From Luteolibacter sp. Y139 (lineage in GTDB: Bacteria; Verrucomicrobiota; Verrucomicrobiia; Verrucomicrobiales; Akkermansiaceae), in NCBI RefSeq assembly GCF_038066715.1, contig NZ_JBBUKT010000002.1, positions 682,001 to 746,000 of the forward strand: a stretch of 64,000 nt of DNA. The letters run 5' to 3'. Positions 18,238 to 25,037 of this stretch are shown in pieces. The translations under genes were made by a program, and so were the position numbers. How positions within the stretch are numbered: position 1 is the first letter of the stretch; each line of letters opens with the position of its first letter. A model generated the notes under the pieces. It saw only the letters and a program-made list of their open reading frames with translations, was not told the DNA's origin and searched no databases.

Positions 18238-18284
18238 AAGGCCGGAGGGCACGGAGCCGCGAAGCGGCCCGCGCCCCCGGCCTT
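18238..18284 (+). terminator. Strong branched hairpin after ssb
   Basis: AAGGCCGG (18238-18245) pairs with CCGGCCTT (18277-18284); GGGC/GCCC extends it past a bulged A, and GCCGC-GAA-GCGGC (18256-18268) forms an inner stem. Only a weak T-rich tail follows. It separates the replication genes from the coat-protein block. Confidence 0.6.
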
Positions 18285-18343
18285 ACCTTTCCTTGTTTAA
18301 ACAAAACATAATTGACAACACCCCTCTTCTCCCCTGCCCACCC

Positions 18344-18616
18344 ATGAACGAACTACTGCAATCGCCGTACTTGGCTGAACTTCTCCCTCTTGCTGTTGGC
18401 GTCCTCGCCATCGTCGTCGGCGCCAAGATCGTTCTCCGCTCTGTTCGCAAGCTGCTTCGTGAGGAGTCGGATCACTTCTGCGAAAGCCCAGATTGGGCCG
18501 GGCCATACCCTGAGCGGACCGCCCCGGCTCGTCGCCGTCGTCGGGTTTCGAGCCCGCCCGTTTATCGTCGTCCCCCGTCGATGCCCTCGGCGGTGCGTGC
18601 CGGGCGCTTCTTCTAA
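18344..18616 (+). CDS. Small single-span membrane protein, pVII/pIX-block position
   Basis: 90 residues from ATG 18344. One membrane segment at about 13-30 ('PLAVGVLAIVVGAKIVL') is followed by a strongly basic, Arg/Pro-rich tail ('RTAPARRRRRVSSPPVYRRPPS'). It lies between ssb and the coat gene where Ff phages encode the minor coat proteins VII and IX, but is longer than those. The basic tail could contact packaged ssDNA. A perfect palindrome TTGTTTAAACAA (18293-18304) and a lone TTGACA (18312) lie upstream, without a matching -10. Confidence 0.65.
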   Translation: MNELLQSPYLAELLPLAVGVLAIVVGAKIVLRSVRKLLREESDHFCESPDWAGPYPERTAPARRRRRVSSPPVYRRPPSMPSAVRAGRFF

Positions 18617-18620
18617 CAAA

Positions 18621-18815
18621 ATGACCGCCCCCTTTCTTAAGTCTGACTCCCGCGTGTCGGGTGCAACCCATGAAAGAGGGGCGGTCACCTTCCGCTTCTT
18701 GGTATGGCTTTCACTGTTGTTCTTGGGCGTCCTGGCCTCCGCGTCGAGGTTTCAATCTGGCGACCTTCTCGGCGGTCTGCGCGGCATGCTGCGAGCACTC
18801 TGGCAGCTCCTCTGA
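18621..18815 (+). CDS. 64-residue single-span membrane protein
   Basis: ATG 18621, four bases after the previous stop. One hydrophobic stretch at about 24-41 ('RFLVWLSLLFLGVLASASRF'), then 'GDLLGGLRGMLRALWQLL', an amphipathic helix. Located in the minor coat protein block of the filamentous prophage. No family recognised; virion or assembly role is inferred from position, size and topology. Confidence 0.6.
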   Translation: MTAPFLKSDSRVSGATHERGAVTFRFLVWLSLLFLGVLASASRFQSGDLLGGLRGMLRALWQLL

Positions 18816-18836
18816 ACCTTCGAATTCTCTCGATCA

Positions 18837-18944
18837 ATGGACTGGGAAGTTTTTCACGCGGCTCTTTGGAGCCTGTTTGGGATTTGGTTGCTCCCTCGCG
18901 GAGCGGCCATTGTCTGGGCCTCGGTGAAAGCCGTGGCGTCGTAA
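18837..18944 (+). CDS. 35-residue membrane peptide, pVII/pIX-like candidate
   Basis: ATG 18837 opens a 35-codon frame ending at TAA 18942-18944: acidic start 'MDWEVFHAALW', hydrophobic core 'SLFGIWLLPRGAAIVWASV', basic end. The size matches the Ff cap proteins VII (33) and IX (32), and it lies directly upstream of the major coat gene like gene IX. Too short for most gene finders. A small GNRA hairpin AGCTCC-GAAA-GGGGCT follows at 18944-18959. Confidence 0.55.
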   Translation: MDWEVFHAALWSLFGIWLLPRGAAIVWASVKAVAS

Positions 18945-18985
18945 GCTCCGAAAGGGGCTCGGTTTGAATCGTGGAATTGCACGCA

Positions 18986-19204
18986 ATGAACAAATTCCTC
19001 GCTGGCAACAAGCGCACGCTGGCCCTTCTGGGTCTCGCGATGCTTGCGGCCACGGGTGTTTCGCACGCGGCAGCTGCGGACGTTATCGACGCTGTCGATG
19101 GCCTCTCCGGCGATGCTTCACTCGGCGTTACCGCCGGTGTGACCATCGGCGCGGTGGTCTTCGGCGCCAAGGTCGTCTGGGGTGCCATCAAGTCGATGGC
19201 TTGA
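18986..19204 (+). CDS. Major coat protein, pVIII-like
   Basis: 72 residues from ATG 18986 (the frame opens at GTG 18971). A signal peptide with basic start 'MNKFLAGNKR', hydrophobic core 'TLALLGLAMLAATGV' and cleavage likely after 'SHA' leaves a mature chain of about 44 residues. This has an acidic N-terminal part (D's in 'ADVIDAVDGLSGDAS'), one membrane helix ('GVTAGVTIGAVVFGAKVVWGAI') and a lysine at the C-terminal end, exactly the plan of Ff pVIII (50 residues). Thousands of copies would form the filament, with the basic end facing the DNA. Only two C-terminal lysines, fewer than in Ff. Followed by a UUCG-type terminator. Confidence 0.88.
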   Translation: MNKFLAGNKRTLALLGLAMLAATGVSHAAAADVIDAVDGLSGDASLGVTAGVTIGAVVFGAKVVWGAIKSMA

Positions 19205-19223
19205 ACCCGTGCGGGCTCATTTG

Positions 19224-19247
19224 TCGGGGGGACTTCGGTCCCCCCGA
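19224..19247 (+). terminator. UUCG-capped terminator directly after the coat gene
   Basis: Perfect 10-bp stem TCGGGGGGAC/GTCCCCCCGA closed by a TTCG tetraloop with the stabilising C-G closing pair. It lies 20 bp after the coat gene stop. Ff phages have their central terminator at the same place, giving high coat and low adhesin expression. The T tract after it is poor, so it may only attenuate. Confidence 0.8.
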
Positions 19248-19270
19248 TACTTCCACCTCTCTCGTTAGTC

Positions 19271-20659
19271 ATGTATGGAACCAACCGAAATCGAGCTGCT
19301 TCATCAGATCGTGGTGAACCAGCAAGCGCAGATCGAACAGCTTTCGATCATCGCGGGGTTCATCGCCTGCGCCGTGCTGGCCTTTGGCTTCTGCAAGCTG
19401 TTTCCACATTGATCCTCGTTCTTCCCGCGAATGCTCAGCGGAAATATACAGGGTCACACTCCACGGGCCTAACGAGTCCGTCTCTCACGCTCCGCAGATA
19501 CTTCTCGGTGAACACTCAACTCTACACGGGGCTTTGGTTCCGTGTCAGGTGCAACGGGGGCGCTTGGGTCGACTTCGGCCCTAATTTTGCGACTACGGCC
19601 GTCCTGGATGATTCCGCTTCCGTCTCGGTTCCGGGCTTCGGTGCCTCGATGTCCGGTCAAGAGAAAACCATTCCAGGGCATCAGGTCCTGATGGAGTTCG
19701 ATTGGGGCCGCAACGGCACCGTTGACGCGAGCACCTACTTGGATTTCCCCGAAGGTCGCATCACCCTGTTTTACACTCCGCCGACGAACAGCGGCTCCAA
19801 CTACAATTTCAGGCTTCAGCCTGCCGTCGTGAACATCGCTGGTGGCACGGAGCCCTACATCGGCGCAGTAAATGAGCCTTACCCGTGGGCTGACGATAAC
19901 GACAACGACGGGATTCCCGACAGCACCGATCCCGACGACGACAACGACGGGATTCCCGACAACCTCGACATGTTTCCGAAGGACCCAGCGGAAAACAGGG
20001 ACCGGGACGGGGATGGCGTCGGCGACAATGCCGATCCGGATCGTGACGGTGATGGGGTCCCAAATGCCCAGGACAAGTTTCCCAACAACAACCAGGAGTG
20101 GAAGGACAGCGACGGTGACGGAGTCGGCGACAATCACGACTCTGACGACGACAACGACGGCATCTTCGACGGTAACGATTTGCAGCCGACGGTTCCTAAC
20201 AAGCCCGCTCCCGGTGGCGGCTCAGGTGGCTCCGGTGATGGTGACGGTGGCGACGCCACCCCGATTAACCCCGGCACTCCTGGCACCCTCGATCTGGGCA
20301 ATTTGGGCGCACCTGGACAGCTTGAGAATCCCGACAAGGCATTTGCGGATTCCATGTCTCACGTCTCGCTTCCGGGTGGGATTCCGGATGGCATCGGCGA
20401 CTTCGCCATTGATGGGCTTGCCGACGATCTGAAGGCCGCAGGTACGGGCATGAAGTCGCTGCTTTCCGGCTGGCAGCCGTTTCAGACCTACGTTCCCTCT
20501 GGGGACATGACCTCTTTCACCGCTGATTTGGGGCGCTTCGGCTCGGTCATCATCCCCTTCCCCACTGAGCCCGCCTCGATTGGCATCTTCCGGGGTTGCT
20601 GTCTCTTCGCCGTCTATTGGGGCGGGGTCATGTCCGTCATGAGAATTCTAAAGGTCTGA
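19271..20659 (+). CDS. Adhesin/minor tip protein (pIII position) with thrombospondin type 3 repeats
   Basis: 462 residues if read from ATG 19271. A hydrophobic signal 'LWLLQAVSTLILVLPANA' ends with a likely cleavage after residue 55; a CTG at 19367 would give a short normal signal 'LRRAGLWLLQ...'. Then an N-terminal domain (56-205), a calcium-binding thrombospondin type 3 array (about 206-305, many D-x-D-x-D-G units such as 'DNDNDGIPDSTDPDDDNDG'), a Gly-rich linker (about 313-330), a helical part and a C-terminal membrane anchor (about 437-462). Signal - domain - glycine linker - anchor is the Ff pIII plan. Likely binds the host receptor at the phage tip, probably needing Ca2+. The start overlaps the 45-codon gene at 19275. 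Confidence 0.75.
   Translation: MYGTNRNRAASSDRGEPASADRTAFDHRGVHRLRRAGLWLLQAVSTLILVLPANAQRKYTGSHSTGLTSPSLTLRRYFSVNTQLYTGLWFRVRCNGGAWVDFGPNFATTAVLDDSASVSVPGFGASMSGQEKTIPGHQVLMEFDWGRNGTVDASTYLDFPEGRITLFYTPPTNSGSNYNFRLQPAVVNIAGGTEPYIGAVNEPYPWADDNDNDGIPDSTDPDDDNDGIPDNLDMFPKDPAENRDRDGDGVGDNADPDRDGDGVPNAQDKFPNNNQEWKDSDGDGVGDNHDSDDDNDGIFDGNDLQPTVPNKPAPGGGSGGSGDGDGGDATPINPGTPGTLDLGNLGAPGQLENPDKAFADSMSHVSLPGGIPDGIGDFAIDGLADDLKAAGTGMKSLLSGWQPFQTYVPSGDMTSFTADLGRFGSVIIPFPTEPASIGIFRGCCLFAVYWGGVMSVMRILKV
19275..19412 (+). CDS. 45-residue single-span membrane protein overlapping the adhesin start
   Basis: Its ATG begins 4 bases after the adhesin ATG (ATGTATGG), in a different frame. Sequence: 'MEPTEIELLHQIVVNQQAQ', then a hydrophobic span 'LSIIAGFIACAVLAFGFCKLF'. 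The acidic start, helix and basic end resemble a small coat-type protein. The frame runs through the region encoding the adhesin's long N-terminus, so if this gene is real the adhesin probably starts later (CTG 19367 or nearby). Clean helix and topology argue it is coding; expression is unproven. Confidence 0.55.
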   Translation: MEPTEIELLHQIVVNQQAQIEQLSIIAGFIACAVLAFGFCKLFPH

Positions 20660-20663
20660 TCCG

Positions 20664-21056
20664 ATGGGCGCCCTAGATCAATTCTGGCAGTGGCTCCAAA
20701 ACGAGTTTTGGCTCAAGCTCAAATACTCGCTGGGCTTCTTCTTCGGCTGGTTCAACGACAAGATCCAAACCATGTTCAACACGGGCTGGGCCGTGTTGTA
20801 TGCCGCTTGGTCGATCGTCCTCGTGTTCGCTGCTCTGGGCGCGTGGGCAATCGGTCAGATTTCCGATAGTCTCTCACACATCGACCTGCAGGCCATCAAG
20901 ACGGGCTCGGGTTCGCTGCTCCAATACGGGGCCTTCATCAATCGCTTCATCCCTCTCACTGAGGCGGCGTCGGTCTCCATCATCGTTTTCAATATCTGGC
21001 TCGCGGTAACCATTCTGCGCTGGATCAAGTCCTTCGTCCCGTTCGTTTCGAACTGA
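20664..21056 (+). CDS. pVI-like minor coat/membrane protein
   Basis: 130 residues with three hydrophobic spans: near 18-30, 43-65 ('NTGWAVLYAAWSIVLVFAALGAWAI') and 97-125. The C-terminal motif 'INRFIPLTEAASVSIIVFNIWLAVTILRWIKSFVP' resembles the conserved end of inovirus pVI/DUF2523 proteins. It sits between the adhesin and Zot genes, as gene VI does in Ff phages, where pVI and pIII close the virion end. TGATG overlap with the Zot gene (one base shared), so translation is coupled. Confidence 0.8.
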   Translation: MGALDQFWQWLQNEFWLKLKYSLGFFFGWFNDKIQTMFNTGWAVLYAAWSIVLVFAALGAWAIGQISDSLSHIDLQAIKTGSGSLLQYGAFINRFIPLTEAASVSIIVFNIWLAVTILRWIKSFVPFVSN

Positions 21057-21799
21057 TGATCTCGCTCGTTACTGGCAAGATCGGAGGCGGCAAGACGCTC
21101 CACTGCGTGGGCCTCATGCTGCGTCACTTGTCCAGGGGGGGCACCGTTGTTACCAACGTGGAGCTGGTTTGGGAGGCCGTGGCCCGGCTTGCCCGGATTC
21201 GTTATCGCGTTGAAGTCCAGCCCGAGCAGCTCGTGAGAATCGACCTGGTCGATTCTGCCGAATGGCACGTGGGCATTCCCTGGGGAACCGCGGCCCTGCC
21301 CGTTCTCGTCGTGCTGGATGAGGTTCACCTGTTTTTCAACGCTCGCGATTGGGCCAAGACGCAGCAGCTTCACCGCGGCATGCTTTCGTTCCTGAGTCAG
21401 TCTCGCAAATGCTGCATTGATGTCGTCTTCATTGCGCAGGTCGCGACGACCCTTGAGAAGCAGTTCCGCGTTCAATGCGAGTGGGAGTTCTATTGTCGCA
21501 GCATTAAGGACATCAAGATTCCGGGGTTCGGTTACCTGCCTTTCAATTTCATGCTCCAGGTCAAAAAGGACGTGGAGACCGACAAGCCTGTCAGCCGTGA
21601 ATTCCGTGCCTATGATCGCGCCTTGTTTCCTCTATACGATACCCGCGCTTTCTTGGATCTACAGATGCGTACCGCTTCGGAGTCGGCCGCCAGAGTCGCG
21701 CCGTTGAAGTTGAAGCGAGTTCCGATCATTCCTCCCGCATTCTGGATTTCCGGTTTGATTGGCTTCGTGCTCTGGGTGGCAGCTTCGTATCTACTATGA
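21056..21799 (+). CDS. zot: Zot-domain morphogenesis ATPase (pI)
   Basis: 247 residues. Walker A 'GKIGGGKT' at residues 7-14 and Walker B 'VLVVLDE' with D88/E89, then 'VVFIAQVATTLEKQF' (sensor region). A C-terminal membrane helix 'FWISGLIGFVLWVAASYLL' ends the protein. pI drives assembly and export of filamentous phages from the inner membrane. Ff pI is about 350 residues and continues into the periplasm; here the chain stops right after the helix, so the periplasmic part that contacts the secretin is missing or has moved to the next gene, which itself starts with a membrane helix. ATGA overlap with the secretin gene. Confidence 0.93.
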   Translation: MISLVTGKIGGGKTLHCVGLMLRHLSRGGTVVTNVELVWEAVARLARIRYRVEVQPEQLVRIDLVDSAEWHVGIPWGTAALPVLVVLDEVHLFFNARDWAKTQQLHRGMLSFLSQSRKCCIDVVFIAQVATTLEKQFRVQCEWEFYCRSIKDIKIPGFGYLPFNFMLQVKKDVETDKPVSREFRAYDRALFPLYDTRAFLDLQMRTASESAARVAPLKLKRVPIIPPAFWISGLIGFVLWVAASYLL

Positions 21800-22941
21800 G
21801 ACTCGTAATTCTCGTTGTTATCGGGATCGCCGTAACCATCTTCGGCCTCAAGAGGTGCACCGGCAGCAACGCTCCGAAGCTCCCCTTTCTGGGAGGCAAG
21901 GCGAAGCAGGAAGAACATGCGAAGGCTGACCAGGATGCCGTTCCGGCGAAAGTCACGCCGCCGGTCTTCAACACGTCGCAGGTGATCACGTTCCACAATC
22001 GCGTGGTGCCGTCGGCTGAGGTGATCGGGCGAGGTGGCGAGGGCCAGCAAGCGCCCGTTACCTGGACGGTCGACACGGCCTCTAATAGCATCCTTGTCCG
22101 TGGTGAGGCCAAGGGGGTTGCCGACATGGTCGCAGCACTACGGCAGCTCGATATCGGCGGCGATGAATGCTTCGTCGACGGAACTATGATGTTTGTCCGT
22201 GGCGATCGTGTGAAGGATTTTGAAGCGACCATCGCATATCGGGAGGGAGCCTCGCTAGTTCCGTCCGCAACGCTTTCCCCTGGTGGATTCGGCGTGGTTC
22301 TGCCCTGGGATGCTTTCAACGTCTCGTTGTCCTGGCTTTCAGAGAACGGGTATCTGCAGATCATCGACAAGCCGCAGGTGCGGCTTGCTTCTGGCGAAAT
22401 GTCCGAGGTTTCGACGGGCTCCGAGGTCGCCGTCCCGACCACGACTTTCACCGATGCTGTTTCGAGGACGTCGATTGAGTTCCGCCGCGTCGGCCTCACT
22501 TTCAAAGTGCGTCCGTTGTTTCTCGATGCCGGCCGTGTTCGTCTCGATGTCGAAGCGGAAAACGGCGTGCTAGGATCTCCGCAGAAGGTCGGCGACTACG
22601 AGGTCCCGACGATTACAAGCCAGCGGGTGAAGTCCGTCGCAACGATGACGTTTGACGACGGATTGATGATTGGCGGACTTGAGACCGTCCGGCGGTCGCA
22701 ACGGTTCGGCCTCCTCGGCAAATCCGAGACCGTGGAGGCAGGCAGGCTCTATTTGCTGCTCGTTCTCCGCTCCGGCCAGCCGAAGGCGGTTCCGGTCGAT
22801 CCTGCGGGCTTCTGGAGCGATTGGGATAGCCCGGCGACCCTTCCCGCCGTGGACGACCTCCCCGGATCGGTTCTTCCCCCCATGAATTGGCGGAACGAAG
22901 AGCGGAGTTTCCTCCGGTCTCGTGGTCATCCCGCCAAATAG
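21796..22941 (+). CDS. Phage secretin (pIV)
   Basis: 381 residues. The N-terminus is a hydrophobic helix ('RLVILVVIGIAVTIFGLKRC') without a clear signal-peptidase site. A linker is followed by an N-domain ('VTWTVDTASNSILVRGEAKGVADMVAALRQLD', the N1-like KH fold of secretins) and a C-terminal secretin domain with 'PQVRLASGEMSEVSTGSEVAVPT', 'VGLTFKVRPL' and 'TSQRVKSVATMTFDDGLMIGGL'. Secretins form outer-membrane channels through which the filament leaves. Many inoviruses borrow a host secretin; this one carries its own, as Ff does with gene IV. The start overlaps the Zot stop. Confidence 0.88.
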   Translation: MRLVILVVIGIAVTIFGLKRCTGSNAPKLPFLGGKAKQEEHAKADQDAVPAKVTPPVFNTSQVITFHNRVVPSAEVIGRGGEGQQAPVTWTVDTASNSILVRGEAKGVADMVAALRQLDIGGDECFVDGTMMFVRGDRVKDFEATIAYREGASLVPSATLSPGGFGVVLPWDAFNVSLSWLSENGYLQIIDKPQVRLASGEMSEVSTGSEVAVPTTTFTDAVSRTSIEFRRVGLTFKVRPLFLDAGRVRLDVEAENGVLGSPQKVGDYEVPTITSQRVKSVATMTFDDGLMIGGLETVRRSQRFGLLGKSETVEAGRLYLLLVLRSGQPKAVPVDPAGFWSDWDSPATLPAVDDLPGSVLPPMNWRNEERSFLRSRGHPAK

Positions 22942-22971
22942 CCGATTCCACCCGCAGTCACTAGTGACGCT

Positions 22972-23151
22972 ATGGAGCGAAAGAAAGCCTATCGAAAGCG
23001 GCAGCAGGCCAAAGGCCTCGTGCAAGTCTGCGTCTGGGTCCCGGCCGATCAGGCAGGGGCTCTCCAGCTTGCCGCAACGCGGCTCTCTGAGGATCGCTCG
23101 TTAGAGATGGCAACCTTGCGGTCAAAAGCGACCGGCCGGCTTGTGAAGTAG
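22972..23151 (+). CDS. Small basic regulator-like protein (ribbon-helix-helix candidate)
   Basis: 59 residues. Basic start 'ERKKAYRKRQQAKGLVQVCVWVPADQAGALQLAATRL': a beta strand with alternating residues followed by a helix, as in ribbon-helix-helix and DUF3018-like small DNA-binding proteins of mobile elements. It follows the secretin gene by 30 bp on the same strand. It may regulate phage genes; no operator was identified. Confidence 0.5.
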   Translation: MERKKAYRKRQQAKGLVQVCVWVPADQAGALQLAATRLSEDRSLEMATLRSKATGRLVK

Positions 23152-23159
23152 CCAGCAAT

Positions 23160-23609
23160 TCACCTTACTAGGGTCACTCGAGACTGCGTAGGAGCGCGGA
23201 ACGTACCGAACCAAAGTTGGCTCGCTTGGAACTTTGCAGAGGCGCCACCTGTGGAAGGCGTGGTGATGTCGATGACAGCGCTCTGGAAATAGCCCGGCTG
23301 GTTTGAGCCAGGCGCCGGCGGCGCGTAGCTCCAAGCACCCCACGCACCGTTCTTCCGCTCTCTCAACTTCGTTGTTCGCACCTCTGCGGTCCAGTATGCA
23401 CCCCCACCCGTGTAAACGATGGATGGCTTGAAAAGTTGGACGATGCTCCCGTCCTTGCGTTCTAGAAACCAGTCGTCCACGGGCAATCGGAGAGCATACT
23501 TATCGAGCAGCTTCTCTGTTGCGTCGCGAATGTTCCAGGACGGCTCCAGCGCGTGAGCGTTGATCGAGCAGACGATGGAAGTGAGGAGGATTGCGGGAAG
23601 GACGCGCAT
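23160..23609 (-). CDS. Secreted protein of unknown function
   Basis: About 149 residues from the internal ATG at 23609 (the frame opens at 23639). Signal peptide 'MRVLPAILLTSIVCSINAHA' with cleavage after AHA. The mature part has aromatic- and Gly-rich stretches ('VYTGGGAYWTAEVRTTKL', 'SQLWFGTF'). It points toward the core phage genes, from the opposite strand. No family recognised. Likely a periplasmic cargo protein of the prophage. Confidence 0.55.
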   Translation of the reverse strand: MRVLPAILLTSIVCSINAHALEPSWNIRDATEKLLDKYALRLPVDDWFLERKDGSIVQLFKPSIVYTGGGAYWTAEVRTTKLRERKNGAWGAWSYAPPAPGSNQPGYFQSAVIDITTPSTGGASAKFQASQLWFGTFRAPTQSRVTLVR

Positions 23610-23670
23610 ATGTCGATGTTGGCGGGCTCGTGATAACATACAGCTACGCGATCACGCAATATCAAGGGTT

Positions 23671-23749
23671 CCAAGGGATCTCCCTTGGCGGGTCGAGGGC
23701 GGAGCCCTGCCGACGGACAGCTTGGGGGTCCAGGGGGCAATGCCCCCTG
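23671..23749. other. Cluster of three hairpins
   Basis: CCAAGGGA-TC-TCCCTTGG (23671-23688), AGGGC-GGA-GCCCT (23696-23708) and CAGGGGGCA-A-TGCCCCCTG (23731-23749) follow each other in the gap between divergent cargo genes. Packed hairpins in inovirus intergenic DNA can be minus-strand origins or packaging signals. Role unproven. Confidence 0.55.
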
Positions 23750-23858
23750 AAAATTTCCAAGCGATCCGCGGTAATTAAGAAAACTTAAGCATTTGCCCCG
23801 GCGGAACGCTGAGTAGTGACTGGACAATCAAAGGGAGGCTTTGAGATTCCTTGTGGAA

Positions 23859-24299
23859 ATGAAAAAGCTCATTGTCGCGCTACTTCTCGTGTTCGCATTT
23901 TCGGATTCCCAGCTTCGCGCTCAGACCAAGATCAACGAGCAGGCGACAGCTGACGTGAACGCTGTTACTGAGGTAGTGGCCAAAGAAGAGCGAGACAGCG
24001 TCGCTTGGTTTCTCGTCGATAGCGAAAGCAAGAAAGCCGCTGGGATGACGGTTCAGATGGTAATCGCCAAGAACGAGATCAACAAGATCCCTAACAAAGG
24101 CGGTGCCCACGACGCCCTCGTGAGGCTGTTAGGCACTCTTATGGCGCGAGAGACCGCCGCGCTCGATTCGCGAACATTCGCTTACGCAAGGCTCAAGGAC
24201 TTTTCGACGAGAGACGGCAACGCCAAGAAGGCCCTCGAGGAAGCGACCAAGGCGGTCAAGTCCCGCCCCGCGGATCCCCTTGCCTCGAAGCTCAAGTGA
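23859..24299 (+). CDS. Secreted protein of unknown function
   Basis: 146 residues from ATG 23859. Signal peptide 'KKLIVALLLVFAFSDSQLRA' cleaved before Q. The mature chain is helical and charged ('NAVTEVVAKEERDSVAWFLVDSESKKAAGMTVQMV', 'KKALEEATKAVKSR'). An AGGGAGG at 23832-23837 lies closer to a TTG at 23841 and a GTG at 23853, so the start is uncertain by a few residues. The only plus-strand gene in the prophage cargo block. No family recognised. Confidence 0.55.
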   Translation: MKKLIVALLLVFAFSDSQLRAQTKINEQATADVNAVTEVVAKEERDSVAWFLVDSESKKAAGMTVQMVIAKNEINKIPNKGGAHDALVRLLGTLMARETAALDSRTFAYARLKDFSTRDGNAKKALEEATKAVKSRPADPLASKLK

Positions 24300-24379
24300 T
24301 CCGCGGCAGCGACCTTGTTTGGCATTAATCGGTTGGGATTTTTGCTGTCCTAGGGATTGGGAGCTTCCCCCAATCAACC

Positions 24380-24721
24380 TCAGTAACCTTTTGTCACCGC
24401 ATCTGTCGATCGCCAGAAGACCATCGAGCCAGGGAGAAACGGACTTTCCGGGTCGTCGTCCCAGCCGATGAGATCATCCAGGCAAAGCAGTGCCACTGAC
24501 CGGCTCCACTGATGAAGCTGCCAGTCTTGGGCGGTGCCCGGATCGTCACCTGTTAGCAGCCACGCCAACGCCGGCGACAGAACCCGGTAGCGGTGCGGAA
24601 ACAACTTCCGCTTCCCTCTGTGGTCGTGTGAGAGGATTCGCACGATGTCACCGGGGCGGATCTCCGGCCGGGTGAAAAGCTCGGCCTTCCACAGGTCGAA
24701 TTGTTCGGCTTCGTGTTTCAT
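24380..24721 (-). CDS. Hypothetical protein (prophage cargo)
   Basis: 113 residues from ATG 24721 (a TTG-started extension to 24775 would overlap the upstream gene's stop). Contains 'RPGDIVRILSHDHRGKRKLFPHRYRVLS' and an acidic 'LDDLIGWDDDPESPFLPGS'. No signal peptide. Unrecognised. Separated from the next minus-strand gene by a strong hairpin at 24738-24759. Confidence 0.5.
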   Translation of the reverse strand: MKHEAEQFDLWKAELFTRPEIRPGDIVRILSHDHRGKRKLFPHRYRVLSPALAWLLTGDDPGTAQDWQLHQWSRSVALLCLDDLIGWDDDPESPFLPGSMVFWRSTDAVTKGY

Positions 24722-24737
24722 CGGAAGAAGGGGAAGC

Positions 24738-24759
24738 GGCCCGGGCCGGAGCCCGGGCC
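24738..24759. other. Intercistronic hairpin
   Basis: Perfect 9-bp stem GGCCCGGGC-CGGA-GCCCGGGCC between two minus-strand cargo genes, without a T tract. Could pause transcription or protect mRNA. Confidence 0.6.
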
Positions 24760-24767
24760 TAGGTGCC

Positions 24768-25037
24768 TCATTCAACGCTCACGGCCATGTCGAACCACGC
24801 GAAGCGCGTAGGAATGCCGTACGGATAGAGCCGCGCTCTGACGGCTCCGTAGGCGGTCGGGAACGGCTTGTGTTCCTCGGTGGCCACATAGCTGGCCCAG
24901 AAGATCGTCCCGCGGGTGTCGGGCGAAATTAGCTGGTGAACAACGTCGTCCAGGTGGATCTCGCACGAGCCCGCAACGAGGCCGTGGCGCTCAATGATGG
25001 CGGCGATAACAAGTTCCGAAGCGTCGGGAATGGGCAT
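24768..25037 (-). CDS. Hypothetical protein (prophage cargo)
   Basis: 89 residues from ATG 25037, or 99 from a GTG at 25067. Sequence 'MPIPDASELVIAAIIERHGLV' then 'CEIHLDDVVHQLISPDTRGTIFWASYVATEEHKPFPTAYGAVRARLYPYG'. Looks like a compact alpha/beta protein, no signal or membrane segment. Probably co-transcribed with the gene at 24380. Confidence 0.5.
   Translation of the reverse strand: MPIPDASELVIAAIIERHGLVAGSCEIHLDDVVHQLISPDTRGTIFWASYVATEEHKPFPTAYGAVRARLYPYGIPTRFAWFDMAVSVE

Noticed and set aside
18293..18340. Promoter for the coat block (palindrome TTGTTTAAACAA and TTGACA at 18312)
   Set aside because: No -10 element at 16-18 bp spacing; reported only as context.
23600..23760. Terminator for the cargo genes at 23731-23749
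   Set aside because: Very strong hairpin but no T tract and flanked by two more hairpins; kept as structured region instead.
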